Positions 21,070 to 33,472 of a stretch of DNA of 64,000 bases are shown piece by piece; positions within the stretch are counted from its first letter, which is position 1; the number at the start of each line of letters is the position of its first letter. Both the position numbers and the translations under genes were made by a program. The notes beneath the pieces were generated by a model. The model had not been told where the DNA came from and did not search any database. It saw nothing but the letters and a program-made list of their open reading frames with translations. Location: contig NC_092570.1 in NCBI RefSeq assembly GCF_037975245.1, forward strand, positions 13,714,501 through 13,778,500, read 5' to 3'. Origin of the DNA: Apostichopus japonicus (Eukaryota; Echinodermata; Holothuroidea; Aspidochirotida; Stichopodidae).

Positions 21070-21460
21070 TATGAGGACTAGTTATTGTATCATAATGGTA
21101 AAGACACCGTCGTTATTATCACGTGATGACAGAACATATGTCCGCGTGGGACTTAATTAGCGGCTACGGGTGTATATAAATTTGTAAACAACCCATCGTC
21201 ATGATTACATATGTTCGGTTAACTGGGGCTGAAATTGTATTAGTTTGGTAAGCACACAATCGTCATAATGGCATGATCATAGACTGAAGATGTCCGAGGG
21301 GGGGGGGGGTGAGGGGTGGGGGACTTGAGGTTGTATCAATTTGGTAAATGCACCATCGTCGGGATCACAGAACCGATGTCAAAGGACTGGGCCTGTATTT
21401 TGTACTAGTTTGGTGAACACGCCACCGTATATTGGTCACGTGATCACAGAATCGATGTCA
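21070..21460 (+). repeat. Degenerate tandem repeat, about 5 units of 70-90 bp
   Basis: Recurring blocks: ttggtaa, then caccatcgtc-like, then atcacagaac-like, then cgatgtc-like. Block starts near 21106, 21190, 21260, 21351 and 21422. Two units carry the E-box-containing tcacgtgat. Confidence 0.5.
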
Positions 21461-22080
21461 TGGGAATGATTGTGAAATTTTGTCAACTCGATGAATTACG
21501 TTTTGTGTTTCATTCACAGATTCTATATCTCTCTCTCTCTCTCTTCTGTAGATCAAACGGATCAAAAACGCACCCGTGCAGCTGCCTCCACCCCCCCCCC
21601 CCCCGTCTCCCCTCCCTCTCCACCCACCCCTCTCTCTCTTTGGTGATTTTTCTGAAATATAATTTCTTTCTGAAATACAATCTAATGCTCTCCTTTTTTT
21701 TCTTTCGTCCAAATCTTTCACTTTGTCACTCGGTGTTTTAAGTGGACATGTTATTGACAGTAATGAAACAGTGAGTGAAAATTGAGAAAGGTCAACCGGG
21801 AGATTGAGATCGAGAGTCCTAGAGTAAAATATTTCGATCTCCATGGCTTGAGTTAATAATTTTGAGATTACTCCTGTAATATGGTATCAATTCAAAAAGA
21901 GAAAAAAACAAACTCACCCGTCCATCATTCCATAAAATTGAGATGTTTGGAAATGGTGTTTCTCATTTGGTAAGAAATGTATGAAGCTTTCAGTGAACAC
22001 GTGACTATACTACTATATTAAATCACTTTCAATCGCAATTTTATAATACTTCTGTATTATCATTTCTTGAAATGATCCGT

Positions 22081-22082
<2 letters not shown>

Positions 22083-22148
<66 letters not shown>
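22083..22148. repeat. TA microsatellite
   Basis: 66 bp of uninterrupted AT dinucleotides. Confidence 0.95.
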
Positions 22149-22151
<3 letters not shown>

Positions 22152-22543
22152 CGACCTCTAGCACATCAGGTTATGGTGGTTGTGGTTGCTTTTCCTCCTC
22201 TAACATCGACTGATGAATAATATCGATATTTTTTTATCAGTCTAATTCACCTCGAATGCATTGATCTAAGTATTAGTTTTTCTTTTATTAAAATTCAGGT
22301 CTAATCTGTTATTCTGAATTATGCAGCAATACTTCTGAAATACAAACATTTGTCATTTTCATATTGTTTGCCAAAATATGATTAACGTTTCCAGTATACA
22401 GAGAGAGAGGGGGGGCAACGGGTGTAATGGAGGGGGAGTAGAGAGAGGGGGCAATGAATATTACTTGTATGTACATTATTCAAGATCATTGTGTTCAAAT
22501 AAAGAACACAAAACTTGAATCATTATCAAACAATACTCGTGTC

Positions 22544-22887
22544 CAGTGGCGGAGCGTCCCCCCCCCCCCCTGACGGACTCAAATGGACTACTGGCGCCCT
22601 TTTCAGCTTTTTACCACTTTTTACTTATTCGCGATTATTGACTTTTTTATTGCGCTCTCATCTACCTATTGACATTTGTCACATTTTGTTGGCGATGAAA
22701 CCTATTTATTCTTCGTTTGTCTGCAAATTAGCAGGGCCTGGAAGGGTAATTTCCGGCGATCTAGGGAGTATCTTTACTCAAAACATTTCTGTACGCTCCG
22801 CGCCAACCTGTGGTGGCGCTCCGCTTTGATAGTGTCGAAAGCGCCCCTACAGACCATTCTCGACCAATACCCCTAGCTCCGCCACTG
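22544..22887. mobile_element. hAT-like non-autonomous transposon, copy 2
   Basis: Ends cagtggcggagc and gctccgccactg, with a perfect 8-bp target duplication ctcgtgtc at 22536-22543 and 22888-22895. An 8-bp duplication fits the hAT superfamily. It is internally the reverse complement of copy 1, so the two sit in inverted orientation 2.9 kb apart. Confidence 0.85.
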
Positions 22888-23524
22888 CTCGTGTCCTATA
22901 ACTTGTGAACTTTTTGTATACATGATTGTGGCTCATATGGCGGGTTGGGGGTGGGAGGGAGCATAGAGGTATCCAAGGAGGTGGAGGGGGTCCTGTTCCC
23001 CAGCCTGGCTGTTGACCCTCACTAATAGCGACCAAATTTCAAAGAGGTTATGATGAAGTAACGTTAAGATTATGCGAATTCGAAAACAAAAACACATAGA
23101 TTAAAATCCCCGGGATATATACATCAAGGCACACGTGTGCACTGAGTCGAACCCAAGATGAATCAAATAAAACTCAACACAATGTTGAATCTAGCATAAT
23201 TTAAGCAGCATTCTGGTCATTATTATTTCCCCTAAAGTCTTGAATCTCAGATTAATATGAATCTGTTCTCTGAAATTGTGCTGTAAGAGACATTCTGTAA
23301 AATGTAAAGTTGTGTCTTATTGACTTCAAATTAACGTCAATTCTCTTAGATCTCTTAAATTATCTACTATAACCTTGATGCCCCGAACAACCCCCCCCCC
23401 CCCCCGCTCCCCATCGCCTTTTTTAGTATTATTTATTATTTTAATAACAAAAAAAAACTATTAACTATAACACAGCCCCTTGCAATGTTTTTATACATAG
23501 CTCTGAACATTAATTCGGCTCCAA

Positions 23525-23660
23525 TGACGGCTGACGTCACACGGCGTTACGTGACGTCATGGAACTTGCTTATACACCCACCCCATCATCTCCAACGGGG
23601 CTTTGATTACAAATATAAGCCGTCGATGCGTGGCTAAATCAGAGTTATATCATTTGAAAC
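23525..23660 (+). promoter_or_regulatory. Candidate CRE/TATA promoter
   Basis: CRE-like sites ctgacgtcac and gtgacgtcat lie upstream of a tataag box at 23614. An initiator-like atcaga follows at the expected distance (about 27 nt). A further tgacgtca lies near 23716. No downstream coding exon is recognised, so this is a motif-based candidate only. Confidence 0.3.
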
Positions 23661-23930
23661 CGGCGCAGCGGAAAACAAGAATTAACAGCCAAGAATAAGT
23701 GTATAAATAAATTATGACGTCAGACGGTTGATCATCCTTCCAAACAAACCTTCCGTCTGTAACCCGGAAAACGGTGGCAATTAGTTTGCAAATGTCTCTT
23801 GTGCAACAAGACATTAAAGTCATTCTTTACGATATCAAAACTTTCTTATAACTTCTTTACTATGCCCAAAATGATTGTTAACATTGCTCATTTAATTTCA
23901 CTGATTGAATGTGGGTGGTATCTATATATT

Positions 23931-23978
23931 TATCTATATCTATATATATATATCTATATATCTATCTATATATCTATC

Positions 23979-24011
<33 letters not shown>
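23931..24011. repeat. TA/TATC and TG microsatellite
   Basis: Compound array: tatc/ta units followed by about 10 tg units. Confidence 0.9.
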
Positions 24012-24899
24012 ACTTTACTAAAATGAAGATTGTAAAGACAAAAGGGGACCCGAAGCCCCAGCCTGGTTTTCACGCCTCTCGCAGCTTTATTATAAGTAAT
24101 CAAATTCAGGCGAAAGTGATTTTTCAGGCATTTTTACAAAATGTAATTTTTTGTATACTTTCAAAACATACTGCGTTTATTATGAGTGAAGTTAAATATA
24201 ATGTAACCCGGCACAAGGAAACCCATGTGACATCAAGTCGCAATTATATACCCCTAAAAAATGTTACTCGTACACCAGCACAATGATAGATTTTCCTAAT
24301 TTAATTTGGTATTTCGTTTTCTATCAAGGGCGTTCATACGCCGACATAAAAATCAATATTTCTTCTATATTAAATTCATAAAGCTCTCTCCAATATCTTA
24401 TAGCGTTTAGTCATTTTCGGTGACATTTAGAGCAGACAATTCATGAAAAATGTCGAAGTTGTCTTAAATGCATTTTTGTGGCATGCATAGCGGTTCTAAT
24501 ACATCGCCAACCACGGGTGGGCTCTTCAGTAAGAGATAGTTTTAGCAGGAGAAAGGAAAAGCAACATCTCAAATGTTTTATTAACCCCCCCCCCTCTCTA
24601 CCCAAACGAAACGTCAAGTACTATGGAAAGTGGAGGGGGAGAGGTGGGGGGGGGGGGTTAATGGCATAATATCATGCCGAAGAAGTAATAGGGGTTAAGG
24701 AAAGCATCCGATGGATTTTTTTGGTAAGCAATGGAACTACATATCATTTAACAGATTGAATTAGCTTAAAGATTTCAGGAATATTTTGTTTACAAGGCCA
24801 GACAACCCCCTACCTTCAACTTCCGGAAGTGACCAGAGTTTTTTCATTCCTACTGTATCCAGAACAGTACATATATAGATATGTACATAACTAATAGTG

Positions 24900-24904
<5 letters not shown>

Positions 24905-24954
<50 letters not shown>

Positions 24955-24963
24955 CCTATATAC

Positions 24964-24999
<36 letters not shown>

Positions 25000-25007
25000 A
25001 TATATAT
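24905..25007. repeat. TA microsatellite, interrupted
   Basis: Two TA runs separated by ggcctatatac. It is the left neighbour of the duplicated segment at 25015-25186. Confidence 0.9.
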
Positions 25008-25014
25008 GCACACA

Positions 25015-25504
25015 CATACGCCGATGTTTGCATATATGTAGGCTACTACTCTCTGCAGGGATGTATCAGTTCTGCGACGATACAGTTGAGGTTTGTTCCA
25101 AATAGTTGAATTGTATAAGATGTATTTGTAACATCAAAAAGTATTTCGGTATTTGTTAGGCGTGGATTATAAACCTCCTATAATAAGAAAAGTAATGGGA
25201 GTTGAAATTAAATTACATGAGTAGATTTATTCCCTTCAGGTTTTTTAAATTTTTATGTTGATAGCAACATAACGTTAATTTTATCCAAACAAACATGTGA
25301 CATTGGTCGTGGTGTATAGAGCACGAATGACTTTTACTCAAGATACTGTAAATAATATCAAGAAAAATGAAGTCGCTTCCCATATACTGGACAGTATAAA
25401 TATGTTTACATTATATACCTTGCCTTACACGATTGGAGAAAGACTTTCTGGAATTCGTGAAACATATCTCAAGCATCCTTAAAAAAAAATATTAGTAGAA
25501 GTAT

Positions 25505-25542
<38 letters not shown>

Positions 25543-25706
25543 CGCCGATGTTTGCATATATGTAGGCTACTACTCTCTGCAGGGATGTATCAGTTCTGCG
25601 ACGATACAGTTGAGGTTTGTTCCAAATAGTTGAATTGAATAAGATGTATTTGTAACATCAAAGCGTATTTCGGTATGTGTTAGGCGTGGATTATTAACCT
25701 CCTATG
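25015..25706 (+). repeat. Local segmental duplication (about 170 bp, offset about 525 bp)
   Basis: The segment beginning catacgccgatgtttgcata and ending ttaacctcctat (or ttataaacctcctat) occurs at about 25015-25186 and 25537-25706 with few differences. A different repeat (25195-25510) lies between them and recurs at 37736-38050. Confidence 0.85.
25195..25510 (+). repeat. Dispersed repeat, copy 1
   Basis: About 315 bp, beginning agttgaaattaaattacatg and ending ttagtagaagtatata. It is nearly identical to 37736-38050, in the same orientation, 12.5 kb away. Both copies run straight into a TA microsatellite. The short open frame starting MTLVVVYRARMTFTQDT occurs in both copies but is shifted by indels, so I do not call a gene. 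Confidence 0.85.
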
Positions 25707-26299
25707 CATGCGTGATGTTTTATTTTTAATTATTCTTATAAGCCTACATACTTTATCACACGATTATATACTCCATCCATCCTCCTGAAATTGTCCTCCA
25801 AAATGTTGATTAATTATGATATTTCCCCTGCTTCATTTTCTTTCATCTGTATCTACCGTATTTGATGGATGAAATCACTTCGTCTTACATCGATTAAGAC
25901 AGAACTCACATTAATTTGGGGAGTAAATACGAGTTGCGGTCTTCAAATTAGTGGTAAATCACCAAGGTTTGATTTTTTTTTTTCAAAAACTTTTTACGAC
26001 CGATAATTCCTTCCTTCTCAACTTTTATAGCAAAGATGCTTTTACTTTTATCACCTCAGATTACGTGAAAGTGAACGGATAATTCATTATTATTAATCTT
26101 GGTTTTTAGATATATCTTTGAAGGTCATTAAGGTTCAAGTTTCACGTATACTATAAGATTGACACTAAGACTTAACGGTTGTATTATCGTGAACACTATA
26201 TACTGCAGTACAATTTAGCTATGAAATTTACGTGATATATTTTCAATTGTTGCTCTCGACGTGTTTGAGTAGATTTCTTCGGAAAGTCATGTTTAAGAG

Positions 26300-28240
26300 A
26301 TCGTTAGTGTGCGTAGGGAGTCTAGATTTGTAGAGAGGGGGGGGGGGATGGGGGGAGGGCGGCGATTATACTTCAAATTTGCACAACACTTCACAAGACA
26401 ATATATTAAATATAAATAAATAATGATACTAGGATGTAATAATCGTGATTCTATGTTTAACGTAATCATTATTTTTATGGGAAATAATATACCCTTCAAA
26501 GTTAAAGTTGCAAATATCTATCCCCTCTGGTCAAGGTTTACAACTATTTCTGACAGTTTTTTCCCGTATACAAAAATTTATCTTTATAAGAAAAGAACAT
26601 GAGTGAAGCGTACGTGTACGGGACAACTATACCAGCTTCAATGATATAATCTATTACGACTTACCACTATATAGTAACGCATAGTCACTTAACTTCTCTG
26701 TTGTGCATTGCATTATTTGTAACGTTAAAATGCAGTGATATGATTGAGGTCCATTTGGTCTATTTGTAAAATAGTGTATTTAAGTGGAGAGAGTTAATAA
26801 AAAAATATTATAATAATAATAATAATATTTTATTTTTTATTTTTGTAAAAACGGCCTGTGAAACACGTACACAATTTTGAGGACATTTGAAAACCGTATT
26901 TTTCATATAACTTTAAGTTAATAAATTTACTTTTGCAATAGGCAGCAACCATGTACCTTATATATGCTTTCCATATAGTTATGTTCAGCTATATTCAATT
27001 CCAACTATATAGCTTTGAGCGCCATCTCACCGATATCCGTTTTATCTCGATGTGCAAAGACTATAGGCCTATAGCATAGTTTCAGGAAACTTTCTCTCAT
27101 ATACAAATTCAGTGTTAGGTCATGGCTTCATCGTGTGCATTCCAATTAATCAGCTATTTTGCCAGGGTTGGTATATACTTCTTCAACACGAAGTAAAATT
27201 GTGACTCTTTCGTCAAATACAACGTAGTTCACTTCGATTTCAAAGTTTGCTCTAGAAAAAAAAATATCAAAAATGCTTGTAAGAAGTTATTGGATTCATA
27301 AAAAAGAGGAAAGATTGTTTCTCATTCTTAAAGGAAATGATCATCATATTCCATCGACAAGACCCTTTTTTACGTTAGTTTCTTGCAAATAGCCTAATCA
27401 TTTGACCCCAAGCTACGAATTTCGGTTCGGGAATGTGCATGTTTATACTTCCTACATTAATTGACCATGTCCATCCAGCCACCGCGTGGGCTGATTTCGT
27501 TCCGATTGATACATCTGAGTAGTATATACAATATAACACCATTAACATTCTGAGAAAACTATACCGAGTATTTTGAGACTGAAAGGTTTGCTTTTTTATG
27601 AGAGAAACTGCGGAATCGAATCCGAGCGATAAAATAGCATTTGCGCACGTAAAGAATTGTTTAAGATTCACAGTGGAGTGTGTTTGGATATCTGATCCGA
27701 CAAATTGCCAATAAAATACTCTTTTATGGATGCCTTCAAGAACCATCAGTTGTATGAACGATCAAAAAGTCTTTAAGATTTAGTGTGCAATGGGTTAGAC
27801 ATTCTGTTTGCGCGACCTGCCCCCCTCCCCCCATCCATACCTAAGAAGAAGAACGATTTATGTATACCTTGTAGGAATCATTATTAAAAATAACAGTAGA
27901 AAGTAATTATTAATAAAATGAACCACCAAAAGGGATTGAAATAAAGTTTGAAAATGACTCATACCTATACAGTATTATGCTACTCCAATATAAGTTTGCC
28001 AGAGAAACACTATACGGCAGTTTACTTGATTGTTTCACGAAGTGAAAATTAATTAAAACTAGTTAATTGATTTCACTTGACTCTCTTATATTATGGGTGG
28101 AACGGGTATCACTTCCACTTTCGGCAGCATTAAGTACAGCATGGAGGTACATAGTGTCATACAAAGCAAGCTAAAACTGTTCATACTATGTATAATATTG
28201 TGGAAATGAATACAGGGTATTGCTCATAGCGCTAACATTA
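26300..28240. other. Intergenic, no recognised gene
   Basis: AT-rich sequence. The only long frame is at 27375-27746 on the minus strand (123 codons, hydrophobic, no known motif, no clear splice sites). I do not call it as a gene. Confidence 0.4.
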
Positions 28241-28425
28241 AATGTGGTATTTCGATCGCGGTGGTGGTTTATTTTTTAATATTTTTTTTTGGCTTCACAT
28301 CTTTCTTCCTTCCTCCCCAAAATATAACAAATTTAGAGGATTAAAGGTTGGTGTGAGTTTGCCCTGTATCTTTCTCCTTATCGATATCAAATATCATTTT
28401 CTTTGTTATCTTCTTAAGGACGAGC

Positions 28426-28869
28426 GGGAGGGAGGGAGGGAGGGAGGGAGGGAGGGAGGGAGGGAGGGAGGGAGGGAGGGAGGGAGGGAGGGAGGGAGGG
28501 AGGGAGGGAGGGAGGGAGGGAGGGAGGGAGGGAGGGAGGGAGGGGAGGGAGGGAGGGAGGGAGGGAGGGAGGGAGGGAGGGAGGGAGGGAGGGAGGGAGG
28601 GAGGGAGGGAGGGAGGGAGGGAGGGAGGGAGGGAGGGAGGGAGGGAGGGAGGGAGGGAGGGAGGGAGGGAGGGAGGGAGGGAGGGAGGGAGGGAGGGAGG
28701 GAGGGAGGGAGGGAGGGAGGGAGGGAGGGAGGGAGGGAGGGAGGGAGGGAGGGAGGGAGGGAGGGAGGGAGGGAGGGAGGGAGGGAGGGAGGGAGGGAGG
28801 GAGGGAGGGAGGGAGGGAGGGAGGGAGGGAGGGAGGGAGGGAGGGAGGAAGGGAGGGAGGGAGGGAGGG
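28426..28869 (+). repeat. GGGA tetranucleotide array, 444 bp
   Basis: About 110 units of ggga with one register slip near 28541 and one a-for-g change near 28848. The G-rich strand has very high G-quadruplex potential. Long Gly/Arg/Glu and Pro/Ser/Leu frames across it are artefacts. Confidence 0.97.
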
Positions 28870-29499
28870 TGTAAACTTCCTCTCGTATCCCATGTTAATA
28901 TCGTGATAGAGTATAGCAAAACAAACCGAAAGGAACAAACTAAATACTGCTTGATAAAACTCCTTGATAAGATTCTTTTCAGTACAAGAAATCGCGTATT
29001 GAAATAAAAAATGATTTTACGAACTATAGGCAGTTACAAAAAAAGGCATATCGCCTAGACAAACATAGGCCTTTACCCTTTCTACTTTAGCATTATAACA
29101 TAGAGATATGAAAGTAGACCGATTGAACGTGACTAAAATATACTTTCATGTTGAAATTTTCCTGGCTTCTTCTAAAATTTAATTTCACTCTGCCACATGG
29201 ATGCCACCTGCAATGAAACAACCAATTATGATATGTGTATTTTCGCCTGAGGCCGAGTGTGAGTGTGTGTGTGTTGGAGGGGGGGGGGGGTGGCGGTTGA
29301 GCTGCTCACATGAAAAAGTTCGGTAAACAAGAAAGTGCATTTATATCAAGTCGCTTTGATCACGGTAAGTCTCACTGATATTACAAGAGTCATTTTATCA
29401 ATCTTATTGCCGGCGGTGATTTTTGATGATAACAAATGACAAACGGTTTCTAAGATTAAGGATAAAAGGTTTGACTGATGAATTATGCACGTGAAATAA

Positions 29500-29618
29500 T
29501 TTACATACATACATATCTATATATCTATGCACGTGAAATTATTTATATACATACAAACATATATATATATATATATATATATATGTAGATAGATATATTT
29601 TACATACATACATATGTA

Positions 29619-29660
<42 letters not shown>
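29500..29660. repeat. TA/TACA microsatellite cluster
   Basis: Two TA runs (29560-29584, 29621-29659) separated by tacatacatac units, with a duplicated atgcacgtgaaat block at about 29487 and 29528. Confidence 0.85.
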
Positions 29661-29661
<1 letters not shown>

Positions 29662-31085
29662 AGGTTACAGAGTTTTGGTACTGTATTGCACTAGCAAGAC
29701 TGAAAATGATAAGATTCTACGTCTTCTAAGTGAACTCTATTATAGAATTATAGAAATACAGAGGGCTGTGCAGAAGGATAACACAGTCAAAATTTAACCA
29801 TCTCCTCTACCACTTGTCAAATTGTGCATTTAGAGCACATTTTTAAATTAGGTCTAATTATATCTAAACTCAATGTTGTGGAAATAATAACGAATGTCTG
29901 TGTGGGGTTGCAAGCCAAGTAGGGTACAACCACATTTTTATTTGTACTGGGGTGGGGTTGCGGGTAAGATGTTACGTCGTTAATGGTAGGGCATTAAGGG
30001 GAGGGGTATCGTCAACTCCTCTCCCCTTGGAGATATTCCAAATGTAGGGTACTTTGATACAAAATGGTGCTATCATATCTTGCAACTTTTTTGAAACAAC
30101 TTATGAAGAGGTTTCGACTATCTGCGTTACAACGATGTTGAAAGCGAGACAAAACCACTAGAGTATAAATACACGAGTAATTACTTAATTAATAAACTTG
30201 TGACACTTTTGTGAGAAATGGAATAAATACATTATTCTGAAACGCAACCACGGCCAATTTATTGAAGTGTATCACTATTGCACCTAACTATATGCTAGAC
30301 AGACAAAATGGTTCATAATGATAAATATATTACCACCTTCAAAACATATCGTTTCATCGCTGAGAGGCATCTAAAATGTGTCTATAATAGAGCACTCTTG
30401 CATATCTTTGAAATAATTTGTTCAAGAAATATATATATTCGTAACCTGCAGAAACGTACTTTTGACAAAATTTTAAGCAATTTAAATAGGCTGAGATTTG
30501 GGCCAATACCGGTGACCTTTAAGTCCACCCACGGTGGTGAAATATCGAACGATGTACTATAAACCTGTGAGTAAGGTAACTTGTAAACTGCTGGTAATCC
30601 AACTCAGATTAACAGATTTATTTTCAAATTCGGATGACATCAGCTATAGTGCTGTTGCCTAATATGTTGGAATCACATGTACTGCGGCGCACTAAATAAT
30701 TAAAAATTGTCAGTCAATCTCATGCTAACGTTATCAAGCCGTTGTACTACCCTGGACTTCAGAAACGCCCCTAAAAAGCGCGAAATGAAACAAAACCTGC
30801 AAATTTACATTTATGGGGGTCAAAAAGTAAATTAAAGATGATGGCCTTACATTTTAGACTGGACAATTCAGCGACAGAAATATACTTGGGAGGAGAAAAA
30901 GAACAAAACACATATATTTTCTGCTTGACTTGAGTGTATTTCTAAGACTCTGTGATATAACAGAAAGCATAACTCCGTTGTTTAACTCTTAGAAAAATAT
31001 TGCGAGTATCCCTTAGTGTGAACTTTTAAGAGTTAAATAGACATGTTACATACAGTAAACTGTGACACTGACGATATACCAGAAG
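29660..31085. other. Intergenic, no recognised gene
   Basis: Nothing beyond a short unannotatable frame at 30308-30562. Confidence 0.4.
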
Positions 31086-31089
31086 AGAG

Positions 31090-31116
31090 GTATATATATA
31101 TATATATATATATATA

Positions 31117-31171
<55 letters not shown>

Positions 31172-31183
31172 TTATATATATAT
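31090..31183. repeat. TA microsatellite
   Basis: TA run with isolated tact, taca and tatt interruptions. Confidence 0.9.
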
Positions 31184-31189
31184 GTTACT

Positions 31190-32810
31190 GTTCGAAATTG
31201 TATCAATTTTTCTTAAAGTATTAGAAATTATGTTATGCCAACAGGCTACATAATTGTGAATTTATCGCTTACTATAGTCTGAATGCGAAGTTGTTTTTTC
31301 TTTCATGGAATTATGGAGTTACATAACAGTATGATTTTACATAATTATACCATTAAAATTGACGAAATATCGCAAGAGTTCTAAGAGTTGCATAAATCTG
31401 TTTGTTATTCAAGTTGCTGGAAACTATGTTACTGTATATGTTACTCTATACTTAGTTACCTCAGTGTGAAGTTACATGGTTATGAATGTAACGTTCGCGA
31501 CATATCAGGGACATAACTGCATGTGTCTTTCTCTCGTGCATTATTACAGTTATTTATTTACATGCTAACTAAAGTTTCAAGTTTAACAAACGAATGAAAG
31601 AATGGAATTGGTGAATGTACCTTTCTTCTGGGAACTGTAAAAGTCAATTTAACACGTAACCATAATCTCTTACATTAGTTTAGTGCAAATTGTTCACTTT
31701 GCCGTTAGTCCTCGAGATTTAAACGAATTGTTACATTAAATATGTTTACATAACCAATTTAGTATCTTAAACTTAGCGAATATTAGCAATTCATGGTTTT
31801 TACTATGGGTTCAAAGAGCGTTTAGGTGTTTGCATTACTAACGAACTCGAGTTTCTGTATCAAACATGAAACGTCTGTATTGATACATCAACACCGCGCA
31901 TTTAATATGTATATACGCATGCACATTGACACCTTAACATGTATATGGAAACACATTAATCTAATAATGTTTCAATTTGTAACTCTATACTTGGTGTTTA
32001 TCGAGTAGGCCTATAGATTACAATAAATATTGGAATCTTATAGTTAACATTGTAACAAAGTTCTACGGTTTCAATTTTTTGTCTTCGAGATGTTTCATTA
32101 CTTCAGATACAGACTTTCGTCTCCCAGAAACTCGTGCAAATAACATTCACTGCGAAATATTTATATTTTTTTAACATTCACCGTAAATTTGTTTTTTTAC
32201 CCAAAATATGGGGAAAAGTAGGTCCCCTTTTTAAGTCGATTGAAGGATTGCATGTATCTTTATTTGGTTTTATGTTTGTACGTATCACTGTCCTTATTAC
32301 CAAGTCGAATGAAGTAAAGTGATACACTACAGTCAAATTGCCTCGAACTTGCGATACTTTCAAAAGTTCGTGGTACTATTTAGAAAGTTCATTACGGATT
32401 GAAGTCGAAGATAAATTTCATTGCTATTGGGGTATACAAGTTGATTACCGCTTAATGTCAAGTCGTGGACATGGTTCTAATGGTTATATAGGCTACTAAT
32501 AGAGGTCTTTTGCCATCATAATTATCGAAGAAACCCAAATTAGAAAGACATCACAGTATAATATATGCGGAACGTATATACGTTTCTTCATTTAAGATTT
32601 AACGATCACGCTTTAACCTAACTATCAATCGTTTCGGTTGAAAGCGACGCGAATTAGCAGACTTTTATTTGATCAAGTTACCATGAAGATGAATTATTTA
32701 AAGGGAAAAAAAAAAAAAAAAAACGAAAAATCGGAAAATCTCTAAATTGGTGTCCATCAAATATTGATCGTAAATTTTAGCGTACGATGCTTAGATGATA
32801 TCATCACTTT
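31190..32810. other. Intergenic, no recognised gene
   Basis: AT-rich sequence with no motif, array or element that I can support. Confidence 0.4.
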
Positions 32811-32812
32811 TT

Positions 32813-32815
<3 letters not shown>

Positions 32816-32893
<78 letters not shown>

Positions 32894-32932
32894 AAATATA
32901 TGTGTGTGTGTGTGTTTTATGTGTATGTGTGT
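32816..32932. repeat. TA plus TG microsatellite
   Basis: About 76 bp of TA followed by tg-rich repeats. Confidence 0.9.
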
Positions 32933-33466
32933 GTACATACGTGATCTAGCTGAGGGGAACATTTGCTGCATTCATTTGTCAGCCCGTGACGTCACGTTGT
33001 CCGGAACAATACCTTTGTTTACTTTGGTATCGAAGTCTTTGCCTAATGAACCTTGTATTAAAGCTTAACTATAAACCGAGTGTTTCCGCGTAATTATAAC
33101 AACAAAGCAGCTGTTCTCACATATACGTTAATCGTTGAATGACAATATCAGTAGGGTCGCCACGACAATTCCCTCAAGGAACTTTTTAATTTTAGAATTT
33201 CTGATACACAAATGCTTCATAGAGTCATATATAACCGTTGAACCAAGTAACAGATGGTGTAGACACGGTTGGGCGAAATACAACGCTTGCCTGATAGACT
33301 GACAAAAAAACAAAACAGTGAAATTATCTGAACGTGCTTGAGTTGGCAACATCATATATATATATCCTCAGCTAGAACATTTATGTCATGGAACTATGGA
33401 CCGAGAAATCATTATGTTGGTCTTTAGAGAATCATGTGAGAGATATTATTTTGTAACTGTATAATG

Positions 33467-33472
33467 TTTATT
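33467..33472 (-). promoter_or_regulatory. Possible polyadenylation signal of the prohormone-like gene
   Basis: AATAAA on the minus strand about 1.1 kb after the stop codon at 34582-34580. It is the first canonical hexamer I noticed downstream; nearer non-canonical signals are possible. Confidence 0.25.

Noticed and set aside
27375-27746. 123-codon minus-strand frame
   Set aside because: No recognisable motif, start context or splice partner; its length is possible by chance in 64 kb.
28242-28938. Long Gly/Arg/Glu and Pro/Ser/Leu reading frames on both strands
   Set aside because: They are translations of a GGGA microsatellite, where stops are rare in all frames. No gene signals.
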